This document shows, piece after piece, positions 22,141 to 32,690 of a DNA stretch of 64,000 bases. The stretch comes from Maratus speciosus. Lineage: Eukaryota > Arthropoda > Arachnida > Araneae > Salticidae. How positions within the stretch are numbered: position 1 is the stretch's first letter; every line of letters starts with the position of its first letter. Under the pieces are notes generated by a model. The model was not told where the DNA came from, did not search any database, and saw nothing but the letters and a program-made list of their open reading frames with translations. The stretch spans positions 476,956,806 through 477,020,805 of the forward strand of contig OZ010795.1 of the NCBI GenBank assembly GCA_963932465.1, in the 5' to 3' direction. The position numbers were made by a program, and so were the translations under genes.

Positions 22141-24804
22141 GACCTATGTCACACTGTAACTCCCGTAATTATGAACCGATTTCGATGTAATTCGGTGTGT
22201 ACATAGTACATACCAAAGTCTCGACCGAGTTCGTTGGCCAGCTTCATCCGCCGTTTTGTTTCAAAATGGCGGCCATTTAAAATTTTAAAAAAAAATTAAA
22301 ACTTGAAATGTGGTACCAAAAAATTAAAAATGGAAAAATGTTTTTCTCTTATGTATTTGACCTTTATACAAAGATTCCGGAGCAGTTTTTGTTTCGTCTA
22401 TATCTTAAAAAATGGCTGAGTTATAGCATTTTGAATTTCTAGCGTGGCTGACATTTTGAAACGTCCTGAAATTTGTCACGCGATAAAAGGCGTATTTATG
22501 AACCGATTTGGATGTAATTCGGTGTGTACATAGTACATACCCATCTCTCGACCGAGTTTGTTGGCCAGCTTCATCCGCCATTTTGTTTCAAAATGGCGGC
22601 CATTTAAAATTTTTTTAAAAATTTAAAATTTGAAATTTGGTACCAAAAAATTGAAAATTGAAAATATATTTTTCTTATGTATTTGACCTTTATACAAAGA
22701 TCCCGGAGCAGTTTTTGTTTCGTCTATATCTTAAAAAATGGCTGAGTTATAGCATTTTGAATTTCTAGCGTGGCTGACATTTTGAAACGTCCTGAAATTT
22801 GTCACGCGATAAAAGGCGTATTTATGAACCGATTTGGATGTAATTCGGTGTGTGCATAGTATATACCAATCTCTCGACCGAGTTCGTTGGCCAGCTTCAT
22901 CCGCCATTTTGTTTCAAAATGGCGGCCATTTAAAATTTTAAAAAAAATTTAAAATTTGAAATGTGGTACCAAAAAATTGAAAATGGAAAAATATTCTTTT
23001 CTTATGTATTTGACCTTTATACAAAGATTTCAGAGCAGTTTTTGTTTCGTCTATATCTTAAAAAATGGCTGAGTTATAGCATTTTGAATTTCTAGTGTGG
23101 CTGACATTTTGAAACGTCCTGAATTTTGTCACGCCATAAAAGGCGTATTTATGAACCGATTTGGATGTAACTTCGTTTATACATAGTACATACCAATGTC
23201 TCGACCGGGTTCGTTGGCCAGCTTCATCCGCCATCTTGTTTAAAAATGGCGGCCATTTAAATTTTTAAGAAAAATTTAAATTTGAAATGTGGTACCAAAA
23301 ATTGAAAATTGAAAAAATATTTTCTTCTTATGTGTTTGATCTTGATAAAAAGATTCGGGAGCAGTTTTTGTTTCGTGTATATCTTAAGAAATGGCTGAGT
23401 TATAGCATTTTGAATTTCTAGCGTGGCTGACATTTTGAAACGTCCTGATTTTTCTCACGTAATAACAGGCGTATTTATGAACCGACTTTGATGTACCTTG
23501 GTGTGTACATAGTACATACAAATATCTCGACCGAGTTCGTTGGCCAGCTTCATCCGCCATCTTGTTTCAAAATGGCGGCCATTTAAAAAAATTAAAAAAT
23601 AAAAAAATTTAAATGAGATACCAAAAAATTGGAAAATGAAAAAGATTTTTTTGTATGTGTTTGACCTTAATACAAAGATTCCGGAACAGTTTTTCTTTCG
23701 TCTATATCTAAAAAAAAATGGCTGAGTAATAGCATTTTGAATTTCTCTTGTGGCTGACATTTTAAAACGACCTGATTTTTGTCACGCGATAACAGGCGTA
23801 TTTATGAACCTATTTGGATGTAACTTGGTCTGTACATAGTACATACCAATGTCTCGACCGAGTTCGTTGGCCAGCTTCATTCGCCATCTTGTTTCAAAAG
23901 GGTTGCCATTTAAAAATAATTAAATTTAAAATTCAAAATGAGGTATTAAAAAATTGGAAAATGAAAAAGATTTTTTTTATGTGTTTGGCCTTGATACAAA
24001 GATTCCGGAGCAGTTTTTGTTTCTGAAAATTTGTTCTTTTGTTGATATCTTAAAAAATGGTTGATTTATAGCAGTTTGAATTTCTAGCATGGCTAACATT
24101 TTGAAACGATCTTGTATTTGTCACGCGATAACACACGTATTCGCCTATTTCGATGTAAGAAGGCCTGTGGATAGTATACATCAACACCTCGACCAAGTTC
24201 GCTGGCCAGATTCATCAGCCATCTTGTTTCAAAATGGCGGCCATTAAATTAAAAAATATATATATATTTAAAGTGAGGTGCAAAAAAATTAGAAATGGAA
24301 AAAGGTTTCTTTCTTAAGTATTTGATCTTGATATAAGGATTCAGGAGCATTTTTTGTTTGTCTTTACCTTAAAAAATGGCTCAGATATAGCAGTTTCCAT
24401 TTCTATTGTGGGTGACATTTTGAAAAATCTGATTTTTTTGCATGCGACAGCACTCCTATATATTAACCAATTCCGATGTGAGTGAGCATGTGCACAGCAA
24501 TTACTAATGTCTCGACCAAGTTCACTGCTTAGCCTCATCCACCATGTTGTCTTAAAATGACAGGCACTTTAAGAAATTGCCGAATTTGGCAGCCAAATAT
24601 AAGTTACTTCAAAGAAAAGCAGCTTGGATAAAGCTGACTAATTTCGCGAAATTCTCATTCATTATATTGATAAAAATTAGTATTGAATCTCCTATATTCG
24701 GTTTCCACTAAATTGAGCTTCGTGTGTTTGCATGATATAAGTTGGCTTTTTTTAAATAAGGATTATGAAAGCTACCTCTTCCTCCCGGCACTGGCCGGAA
24801 GGAC
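21967..24804 (-). mobile_element. Helentron-like (HINE) inner element, opposite orientation
   Basis: This is a complete relative of the outer element in reverse. The 5' end (mirror of GTCCTTCCGGCCAGTGCCGG) is at 24804. Eight units of about 325 bp follow (phrase positions 24511, 24188, 23855, 23527, 23201, 22873, 22548, 22223), then (AT)n at 22094-22138, a 100-bp tail and the hairpin AGGTAGCTTT-cttTacaa-AAAGCTACCT at 21967-21995 as the 3' end. It sits in a T-run of the outer element with eight T on the left and seven on the right. Open frames of 60-100 codons in the units are repeat by-products. Confidence 0.75.
22094..22138. repeat. (AT)n microsatellite in the inner element
   Basis: A pure AT run beside the 3' hairpin region of the inner element. 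The outer element has the matching run at about 26247-26305, broken once by ATGG. Confidence 0.9.
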
Positions 24805-26265
24805 TTTTTTTAAATGGCAACCCTTTTGAAACAAGATGGCGAATGAAGCTGGCCAACGAACTCGGTCCAGACATTGGTATGCACTATGTACAGACCAAGT
24901 TACATCCAAATCGGTTCATAAATACGCCTGTTATCGCGTGACAAAAATCAGGTCGTTTTAAAATGTCAGCCACAATAGAAATTCAAAATGCTATTACTCA
25001 GCCATTTTTTCAGATATATACGAAACAAAAACTGTTCCGGAATCTTTGTATTAAGGTCAAACACATACGAAAAAAAATCTTTTTCATTTTCCAATTTTTT
25101 TGGTATCTCATTTAATTTTTTTTTTTTAAATGGCCGCCATTTTGAAACAAGATGGCGGATGAAGCTGGCCAACGAATTCGGTCGAGATATTTGTATGTAC
25201 TATGTACACACCAAGGTACATCCAAATCGGTTCATAAATACGCCTGTTATTACGTGAGAAAAATCAGGACGTTTCAAAATGTCAGCCACGCTAGAAATTC
25301 AAAATGCTATAACTCAGTCATTTCTTACGATATAGACGAAACAAAAACTGCTACCGAATATTTTTATCAAGGTCAAACACATAAGAAGAAAATATTTTTT
25401 CAATTTTCAATTTTTTGGTACCACATTTCAAATTTAAATTTTTCTTAAAAATTTAAATGGTCGCCTTTTTTAAACAAGATGGCGGATGAAGCTGGCTAAC
25501 GAACCCGGTCGAGACATTGGTATGTACTATGTATAAACGAAGTTACATCCAAATCGGTTCATAAATACGGCTTTTATCGCGTGGCAAAATTCAGGACGTT
25601 TCAAAATGTCAGCCACGCTAGAAATTCAAAATGCTATAACTCAGCCATCTTTTAAGATATAGACGAAACAAAAACTGCTCCTAAATCTTTGTATAAAGGT
25701 CAAATACATAAGAAAAAAATATTTTTCCATTTTCAATTTTTTGGTACCACATTTCAAATTAATTTTTTTTTTAAATTTTAAATGGCCGCCATTTTGAAAC
25801 AAAATGGCGGATGAAGCTGGCCAACAAACTCGGTCGAGACATTGGTATGTACTATGTACACACCGAATTACATCGAAATCGGTTCATAAATACGCCTTTT
25901 ATCGCGTGACAAAATTCAGGACTTTTCAAAATGTCAGTCACGCTAGAAATTCAAAATGCTATAACTCTGCCATTTTTTAAGATATCGACGAAACAAAAAC
26001 TGCTCCGGAATCTTTGTATAAAGATCAAATACATAAAAAAAAATATTTTTCCATTTTTAATTTTTTGGTTCCACATTTCAAATTTTAATTTTTTTAAAAA
26101 ATTTTAAATGGCCGCCATTTTGAAACAAAACGGCGTATGAAGCTGGCCAACGAACTCGGTCGAGACATTGGTATGTACTATGTACACACCGAATTACATC
26201 GAAATCGGTTCATAATTACGAGAGTTTCAGTGTGACATAGGTCAGATATATATATATATATATAT

Positions 26266-26307
<42 letters not shown>

Positions 26308-26430
26308 ATTTTGAACGGAGGGTTCTTTCGGGGTCTGGGGGTCATGATCGATGAAAATATACCAAAATGTTTTGAAATCGCTTTCCTCCGAACGGCTGCA
26401 ATAGGCAGCTTTTTGTAATGAAAGCTACCT

Positions 26431-27078
26431 AAAAACTATGATTCATCAATAGATTTACTCAAAACCCAATTTGGTCGTTCAGATCAAATTATTAGCTCTC
26501 ATATGAACAAATTATTATTATTTGAACCTGTTAAAGCGATTTTTAATATAAAAGCCCTCAGGAAAATGTACGACGCTTTTGGGATACAAGTTAGATCACT
26601 ACAATCGCTAAGTGTAGGCGCCGGAACGTATAGTAATTTACTTTGTCTGTAATACTGCAAAAAAATTCCCGATGAAATAAATTTGTAATATAATCGACAA
26701 CGGAAATCTGAAGATCTTTTTGATATAAGTGATCTGATGGAATTTTTGAGAAGAGAAATTCATTGTCGTGAAACATCACTTTTGCTATCAAATCAACAGA
26801 GTAGTGGTTCGGAAATTTTTAAACTAAAGCAAGCGAGTAATAATCCTTACAATCCTACTAATTTCAATAAACCCAGGAATTAAAATCAGCCAAAAAAATA
26901 TACCCCCACAACTTCTGCCTTTCTCGAAAATGCAGAAAATAAATGTCTATTTTGTTCAGATAAATCCCATTCGAGCAAAAAATGCCATTTAAATGTTACT
27001 GAAAGAAAACGAGCTTTAATGACACAAGGGCGTTGTTTTTCTTGTCTTGCTTTACGGCACTTAATTAAAAATTGTTGA
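26431..27078 (+). pseudogene. BEL gag, C-terminal part with zinc knuckles
   Basis: The frame resumes with NYDSSIDLLKTQFGRSDQII, the usual continuation of BEL gag, so the insertion at 21075-26430 splits one protein. Downstream blocks are LRKMYDAFGIQVRSLQSL, the arm IPDEINL, and two Cys-His arrays (CLFCSDKSHSSKKCH and CFSCLALRHLIKNC) at about 26942-27074. In-frame stops occur near 26653, 26690, 26881 and 27075. Confidence 0.82.
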
Positions 27079-27434
27079 AAAAAAAAACAATATGTGTCGA
27101 ATTTGTAAATTACCTCGTAATGTGTTAATCTGCGAGTCTCAAACCATAACCGCTCCCTCATTTAATGACAAGCGTGATGTTTCACTAACACAAAATAGTC
27201 TGCTCTGTAAAGAGAGAAAAGTAAATAAAAATTCGAACGCAGTTTTTTTGCAAACGTTTTCTGCATTGGTTGAAACTAGGTCAAATGAGAGAAAGCTAAT
27301 TAGATGTTTACTTTATGTGGGGGGGGGGGGGCAACCAGAACATTCCTTAAGAATGAAATAGCTGATTTATTGGATTTGAAGGTCATTAAAGGAGAATCTC
27401 ATGTGTTTTATCCGATTTGGAAATAAACAGTCTG
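27079..27434 (+). pseudogene. BEL protease remnant
   Basis: CRICKLPRNVLIC, then VFLQTFSALVETR and RCLL followed by an RNE-IADLL block match the retropepsin region of BEL polyproteins. A 12-base G-run at 27320-27331 stands where the catalytic Asp-Gly-Gly motif is expected and shifts the frame. The region ends at the SINE insertion. Confidence 0.7.
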
Positions 27435-27682
27435 GGTTGGGTTGGATTGATTTTTGACGGCCAATTATCTACACGAGGGATATAGGCCCGGGGGGGGGTG
27501 CCCTCCGTGGGGGTCTTTCTAAGGGAACCTAATCCGTATTAACGCATGGAAGATCCACGGCTCGAAGAAAACCACGAAAACTCCGAACGATTAGGCCGAC
27601 GGGCGCGATTGGGATCGAACCCAGCACCTCCCGTCTACCAGCTTCGAGAGCAGAACCTCTCGGCCACTTTATAAACAGTCTG
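27423..27682 (-). mobile_element. tRNA-derived SINE with 12-bp target duplication
   Basis: ATAAACAGTCTG at 27423-27434 and 27671-27682 flanks a 236-bp insert. Read on the minus strand it starts AAGTGGCCGAGAGGTTCTGC (A-box type, Ser/Leu-like tRNA), then GGGTTCGATCCC (B box), then a unique body ending near a G-rich tract (27487-27495 on plus). It lies inside the BEL pol region, so it inserted after the retrotransposon. Transcription would be by RNA polymerase III from the internal promoter. Confidence 0.88.
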
Positions 27683-28822
27683 TAAAACAAATGTACGATA
27701 TCGTAAAAGTGGTAATGAAAAGTAGAATTAATCCTAAACAAAAAAAGAAAATAAATGCGGTTTTTATAAATTCTATTGCATGCGGAGAAATATAGGTGCC
27801 TTTGAGTTGGGTAAGGCATATTGCGTTTGAAAGAGAAATTGAATTGGCTGACATGGTACTACTACAGAAGTGCATATTTTGATATGCGCAGATTATATTT
27901 GGGAAATTTTAAGTGAAACAAATATAAGACTCAATAATAAATTGGTGGCGACAAATAACATTTTTGGGCATGTAATTCAGGGTGAGTAAAGGGAATCAAA
28001 TTGTAAGGAAATTCATGTTAGCCATTTAACGGTCGCTGATGATGAACCGGATTACGGAAGAATTAAAGATTTGTGGGATTAGAAGCAATAGGAATAAATG
28101 TAAAAAATGATGCTTCATGTACAACGGAAGAAATTTTAGAACAATTCAGTCAGAATACACCGTATAATGATAAAAGATATGAAACACAATTGCTCTGGAA
28201 GATTGATTTTTCAGAGATAAATAGTAATTATAAAATCGCTAGAAAACGTTTATTCAGTTTAAACAATACATTTAAGAGAGATGAAAATTTATATTTGAGA
28301 TACAGAGATATTATTTAATTCTCCAATTCACCCGGGCTCCTTTGGAGTAAAATGCAGCCCGTTTGTATTAGCTGCAACTCTTAGACTTCATCTATCAAAA
28401 TACAGACAGAAATTTAAAAATGTTTGTGACCTCTCGAATGATCTATATGTAGATGACTTTATTAGTGGTTTTAAAACCGTAGAATCTGCAGCATCGATTA
28501 GTAAAGATGCTATTTATATTTTACGACAAGCGTCCACGAACTTAAGTCAGTGGCTAACTAATTCCCCCACTTTACAAAATATGTGGGTTGGAGAGAATAT
28601 TAACTGTAAACAAGCAACCAAGGAATCCGGAATCCCACTTAAAGTGTTAGGAATCATTTGGGATAATGTGAATGATAACATTACTATCGCGACAGACAAT
28701 TTTAAAACTCTAAACGGTAATATTTCTTCGAAAGGAAATGTGCTAAAAGCCTGTTGCATGTTGTTTGATCCTTTAGGCATTCTTGCTCCATTTACTATTA
28801 GAATAAAGTTTCTAATGCCTTA
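27683..28822 (+). pseudogene. BEL reverse transcriptase, frameshifted with internal deletion
   Basis: A broken linker (ELADMVLL; a two-base-shifted IWEI-like block) leads to DLEAIGIN-type sequence from 28073, with YETQLLWKIDF and KRLFSLNNTF, the usual lead-in to BEL RT. The frame stops at 28318 and is followed directly by HPGSFGVKCSPFVLAATL, so the fingers and first palm motifs have been lost. The catalytic LYVDDFISG is at about 28442-28468. The thumb/connection part LGIIWD...DPLGILAPFTIR ends at a stop at 28822. Confidence 0.83.
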
Positions 28823-29851
28823 ACTTTGGGAAATAGGAATTTCCTGGGATGAACCTCTTCAACCCGCGTTTCATTTTGTATTCCAGGAATGGCTTGAAGA
28901 AGTCATGGAAACTCAAGCTATGATTATTCCTCGATAGTATTTCACAGATCCTAAATTTGAAAACTTGGAACTGCACTTATTTTCTGACGCAAACCCAAAG
29001 GCCTGTGGTGCAGTTGCATATTTCAGAATAAAATATCCTACAAATGTTTCAACAAAATTTGTTATCGCCAAATCGCGTATAGCTCCATTGAACTTTGCCC
29101 AGGCTCGAGTTTTTAGGTGCTTTGATCTCAGGCATACTAGCATCTTGTCTGAGGAACATTTTCCACAGTCTTAAGAAAAAGGACGTCTATCTGTGATGTG
29201 ACTACCACAAATATGCCTCTACTGGATAAAGGGGCTTCTAAAAATTTGAAACAATTTGTAAAGAACCCAATGCTTCAAATTAAAGAAAAAACTAATCATT
29301 CCAACAGGCTTTTTTGCAGCGGCATAGAAAATCCAGCTGATAAACTGACTCGCGGCATGCGTTCGAACACTCTTATAAATGACACAGTTTGGATTTTGAA
29401 CCCAACTTGGCTGCAAGTGGCCAAATTGCCCTCTGATGAATCACAGATTAAGTTTAACTCTGATGACGAAATAAATGAAGTAGAAAGAGTAATGAAGGAC
29501 GTTAAAGTTTTCGTTCAAATTTCGCAGGAACCTAACGATCCCTCATTTGATATTAATAAGTTTGACAGCCTCAAAAAAATGTTAAGGGTGACTGTTTATA
29601 TTCTTCATTTTACAAGAAATTGCAAAGTTAAATCTAGTAGAATCTCAGGTCCCATCTCTGCAGAGGAACTTGCAGATGCAGAAAAGCACTGGATTCCCTT
29701 CGTCCAAAAAACGGAATTTGAAAAGGAGTATTTTCAACTCCTCAAAAATTTAACGATAAGTTCCGATTCGAGACTTTATTGTCTTAATCCCATTTTTACA
29801 CTTGACAAACATATAAGTCTGGGAGGGCGTCTTCAACATTCTAACTTCTAA
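28823..29851 (+). pseudogene. BEL RNase H and linker to integrase
   Basis: ISWDEPLQPAFHFVFQEWLEE precedes LELHLFSDANPKACGAVAYF, the BEL RNase H-type block with its Asp (about 28968-29027), then VIAKSRIAPLNFAQ. A gap follows: the middle of the RNase H domain is missing and the frame shifts at about 29110-29200. From 29198 a 217-codon open frame covers the linker KQFVKNPML...CSGIENPADKLTRG...WILNPTWLQ to ISLGGRL, ending at a stop at 29849-29851. This is the longest open piece of the element. Confidence 0.8.
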
Positions 29852-30674
29852 TTTCCAGACCCACATCCATTAATTATTCCAGGGAACTCAAAATTCACTG
29901 AATTACTCATAATGAGATAGCACCAAAATTTGTGCCACGCTGGTGTATCGGACCCTCTCACTTAACTTCGTGAAAAATTCTGGATTTTTAAGTTGACAGA
30001 AAGAATGAAATGTTGCCTAAATAGGTGTCTAATATGTACAGGGTTAAACAAGCCAATCAGGTGGTAGCTCCGTTGTTTGCGGACAGACTTTATTCTGAAA
30101 ATGCTTTCGATAGCATAGGAACTGACTTCGCAGGGCCCTTATACATTAAGGACATAAACAAGGTATACATTGCATTATTTACATGTACTGTAGCTAATGC
30201 CATTCATCTAGAATTTCTATCAAGTCTCAGTACTGAACATTTTCTGTTAGCATTCAGACGGTTCGTTTGCACACGAGAACTGTGTCAGACTATATATTCA
30301 GACAATGCTTTAACATTTAAGAATGCAGAGCGTGAACTTAAAACTCTTTATTCCTATATGACCAGTGAAGCTGTACAAAATTAATTTGCCAAAAGGGGTA
30401 TAGCCTGGAAATACATAGCGAAACGTGCAGCCTGGTGGGATGGGTACAGGGAGAGAGTGGTTCGCATAACAAAGGTGCCCTTAGAAAAGTATTGGAACAG
30501 GCGTTAGTTACGAAGAACTCGAAACAGTTCTTCTTGAAATTGAATCAATCATTAATTCACAGCCCCTTACTTATGTATATAATGAACCTGGTGAACCGTC
30601 TTCCCTCTCACTCCTGCCAATTTCCTTACAGGAAAGAGGTTGACCTCTTTCTCCCCCACGGCTGTCAAAGTTGA
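29852..30674 (+). pseudogene. BEL integrase: zinc-binding and catalytic core
   Basis: HPLIIPG..., H at HQNLCHAG and a C..C pair near 30010-30030 form the HHCC region (with stops). The core gives GTDFAGPLY at 30118-30144 (first Asp), YSDNALTF at about 30295-30318 (second Asp) and, one frame away, a LEIESIINSQPLTY block near 30537-30578 with the expected Glu. Stops at 30382 and a frameshift near 30500 break the chain. By family it would join retroviral-type cDNA to chromosomal DNA; here it is dead. Confidence 0.83.
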
Positions 30675-30735
30675 TCAAACCTTAAAAATCAATAAGAAAT
30701 TGCTTCTAAGACGTTATGTATATTGAGAAAACTAA

Positions 30736-31011
30736 TTGAATAGGTTTTGGAATAGGTGGAGGGGAGAATATCTCCTTAAACTTAAAAGTGCAAATCTGTC
30801 TAAATCTGTAAATACTGTAAAATCTTTTAATGAAGATGACATAGTTTTAATAGGGGAAGACCGAGTGCCCAGGCAGATGTGGAAGATGGCCAAAATTTTG
30901 AAAACACACGAGGGCAGAGACAAACGCATTCGCAATGTCCCTCTAAAGAATTCCACAGGTAAAATAAGAAGAGCAATCCAGGTGATTTATCCGCTGGAGC
31001 TAGATGAATAA
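30736..31011 (+). pseudogene. BEL integrase C-terminal tail
   Basis: FWNRWRGEYLLKLKSA, DIVLIGEDRVPRQMWKMAKIL and the end KIRRAIQVIYPLELDE match the DUF5641-type tail of BEL/Pao polyproteins. The stop at 31009-31011 is probably the natural end of pol. About 245 bp of AT-rich untranslated sequence follow before the 3' LTR. Confidence 0.85.
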
Positions 31012-31256
31012 ACTGGACAATCATAGGTTTGGTGTTTGCTTATATACTTTATTGTCTTCATTTAATTTCTTAATCGTAGTATAAGTACTTATTTAGTGTT
31101 ATTGTTTGAATTCTGTAATTGTGATTCTATATTTAATTGAGTTTAACTTAGTATGATTTTTATAGTATATGTGTGTTCCTGATTAGTAATTATTTTGTAG
31201 ATTTATATAATAATAAAATTTCATATTTGATGAATATATTAATTGGGGCGGGAGGA

Positions 31257-31594
31257 TGTTACAACTCATTTGGGGAAAAAGGAATAATCCAAATGGGGAT
31301 TTCGGTCTACAATCGTCCCGTCCCGAGGGAAAAACCATTAGAATGTATTTGGATTCCAGCTAAGGCTGATGTGTGATTGTTATGATTTAAAATGATCCGG
31401 CAAAACGCCGAGATAATAATTATAAGATTAAGATTTAATTATAAGATTTGTAATTAAGTTTGTGTCGTGTTTTAGTGTACTCTGTGTTTTGTGTGTTAAT
31501 AAACTGTAACGTATACAACAGGACATCCTTCATTGCGTGGAGTGATTTTAATAATATTGAAATTCTGAGCGACTGATGCCAAGGTTATCTCAGC
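31257..31594 (+). repeat. BEL 3' LTR
   Basis: It begins TGTTACAACTC and ends near ...AAGGTTATCTCA, in agreement with TG..CA ends. It carries GTGTGTTAATAAACTGTA as a probable polyadenylation region. Flanking GCTTTTG matches the sequence just upstream of the 5' LTR. Confidence 0.88.
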
Positions 31595-31599
31595 TTTTG

Positions 31600-32690
31600 T
31601 TGTAGCTATCCTTCCTTTCAGGACTGTTTACTTCGAATGGGAAGGGTTTATCAATTTAACAACTAAAATAACAGTTTATTAATTCATTTTAAATAGCGGA
31701 AAAGACGACTAACAAGTTTAACTTAGATGGCTCCAAACAAGCTTAATAAGGAAAAAATCTGATAAGGTGAAGAAGTTCTTTCAGAATTCGTTAAAATTCA
31801 ACTTTTATACTAAATTTACAATGTTTCTAAAACAATAAAGTACAAGCCTCACTTAATGTTTGACAACTAAATAGACTCCGTGAGCCTAAATTACATAATT
31901 ATTCTAAATAAGATGTATATGTTAAAACACATAATATTGTAATTGCTATACATAAGCAAGAACTTTCATATCAACTTGTACAAATAAAATTAACGATAAA
32001 GCATAATGTCGACGTTTCGAATTGCTTCTGCAGTTTTTCCATTCATATAATTCAAGATTCGACTAGAAGCTTTTGTCTCTAGACTTTTAAACATTTCAAC
32101 ATCATATCTATCCTGAAGATGACTGAAGAAGCAATTCGAAACGTCGATATAATGCTTTATCGTTACGTTTATTTGTGCAAAATCATATAAAAGTTCCTGC
32201 TTATGTGCACCAATCAGCAAGTTTATGAGTTTTAACACATAAATCTTATTTATTATATTTTCCTGTGCAATTGTCCTACATATGTTAATAATTATTCTAA
32301 TTAGATGAAAACACTTCTTCTTACATTACACCCGATAAAAATTGCAGTAATTCTGCTTCCCCACGCCGTGCGAAAAAAACAGGATCAGGAAAAACTCCTA
32401 GACACATTTTGATCGCAACGTGGAGTTCAGTATCAGTGAGATATGATCTGGCTCTGATCGAAATCTGGTTTCTTGCTGATTTCTTACTACATATAGCAAC
32501 TAAAAACTACAGTAACTTAATTAACATACATATATATACATATATATATATATATACGGTGAAAATCAATTCCGTATTTCCATACGTACTTTGCGAAACT
32601 TAATGAAAGAAAGAATGTATTTCTTATTCACGCTGCCACATAATTGCATTTAAAAATTATATTTCAGTCATAAATGAGCAGTTTAATTCT
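31600..32690. repeat. Collinear duplication, copy 1 (second part)
   Basis: Matches 55320-55830 and 56700-56960 in order: TCAATTTAACAACTAAAAYA, GAATTCGTTAAAATTCAA, AATTGCAGTAATTCTG, TAGACACATTTTGATC, then GGTGAAAAYCAATTCCGT and AAAATTATATTTCAGTCA. The insert at 31908-32287 is missing from the other copy, whereas 55830-56700 holds extra sequence that copy 1 lacks. (TA)n-like DNA lies at about 32527-32557. No gene. Confidence 0.78.
31895..32300. mobile_element. Palindromic insert with 13-bp duplication and paired ribozyme-like arms
   Basis: ATAATTATTCTAA at 31895-31907 and 32288-32300 flanks 380 bp; the collinear site at about 55590 has only one copy of this sequence. The insert is an inverted repeat: arms of about 115 bp share TTAAAACACATAA, CATAAGCA.GAAC, AACGATAAAGCATWATGTCG and CGTTTCGAATTGCTTCTGCAG. 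Each arm carries a degenerate CTGAAGA...GAAACGTC string pointing outward. The right-arm stem II (32120-32137) is weak, so a working ribozyme is doubtful. Confidence 0.65.

Larger units (their letters stand above)
21075..26430 (+). mobile_element. Helentron-like (HINE) outer element, split by an inverted relative
   Basis: The outer element is 21075-21966 plus 24805-26430, about 2.5 kb, plus orientation. It starts GTCCTTCCGGCCAATGCCGG, followed by AGGTAGCTTTCAT, and contains seven units of about 325 bp (phrase GAAGCTGGCCAACGAACTCG or variants at 21349, 21668, 24846, 25159, 25490, 25813, 26138). Then come a (TA)n microsatellite at about 26247-26305, about 100 bp of unique sequence, and a terminal hairpin AGGCAGCTTT / AAAGCTACCT ending at 26430. 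AAAA borders both sides. The spacing of units across the inner insertion (298 + 41 = 339 bp) shows that the two halves were once joined. No replicase gene is present, so it is non-autonomous. Confidence 0.75.
20059..31594 (+). mobile_element. BEL/Pao LTR retrotransposon, interrupted and degenerate
   Basis: Two LTR copies of 307 and 338 bp enclose gag, protease, RT, RNase H and integrase remnants in the BEL/Pao order. Removing a 5.36-kb insertion in gag (21075-26430) and a SINE (27435-27670) leaves about 5.9 kb, a usual BEL length. There are many stops, frameshifts and a deletion within RT. The LTRs differ by several per cent by eye, so insertion is old. It is a decayed genomic copy; no part is intact enough to work. 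Confidence 0.88.

Noticed and set aside
22094..26305. Open frames of 65-101 codons in the 325-bp repeats (for example 23455-23760, 24988-25257, 25152-25448)
   Set aside because: They recur because the repeat recurs, on both strands, and stop at different places in each unit; no selection for coding is visible.
27600..27670. Functional tRNA-Ser/Leu gene
   Set aside because: A and B boxes are present, but target duplications and a SINE body show that it is a SINE head.
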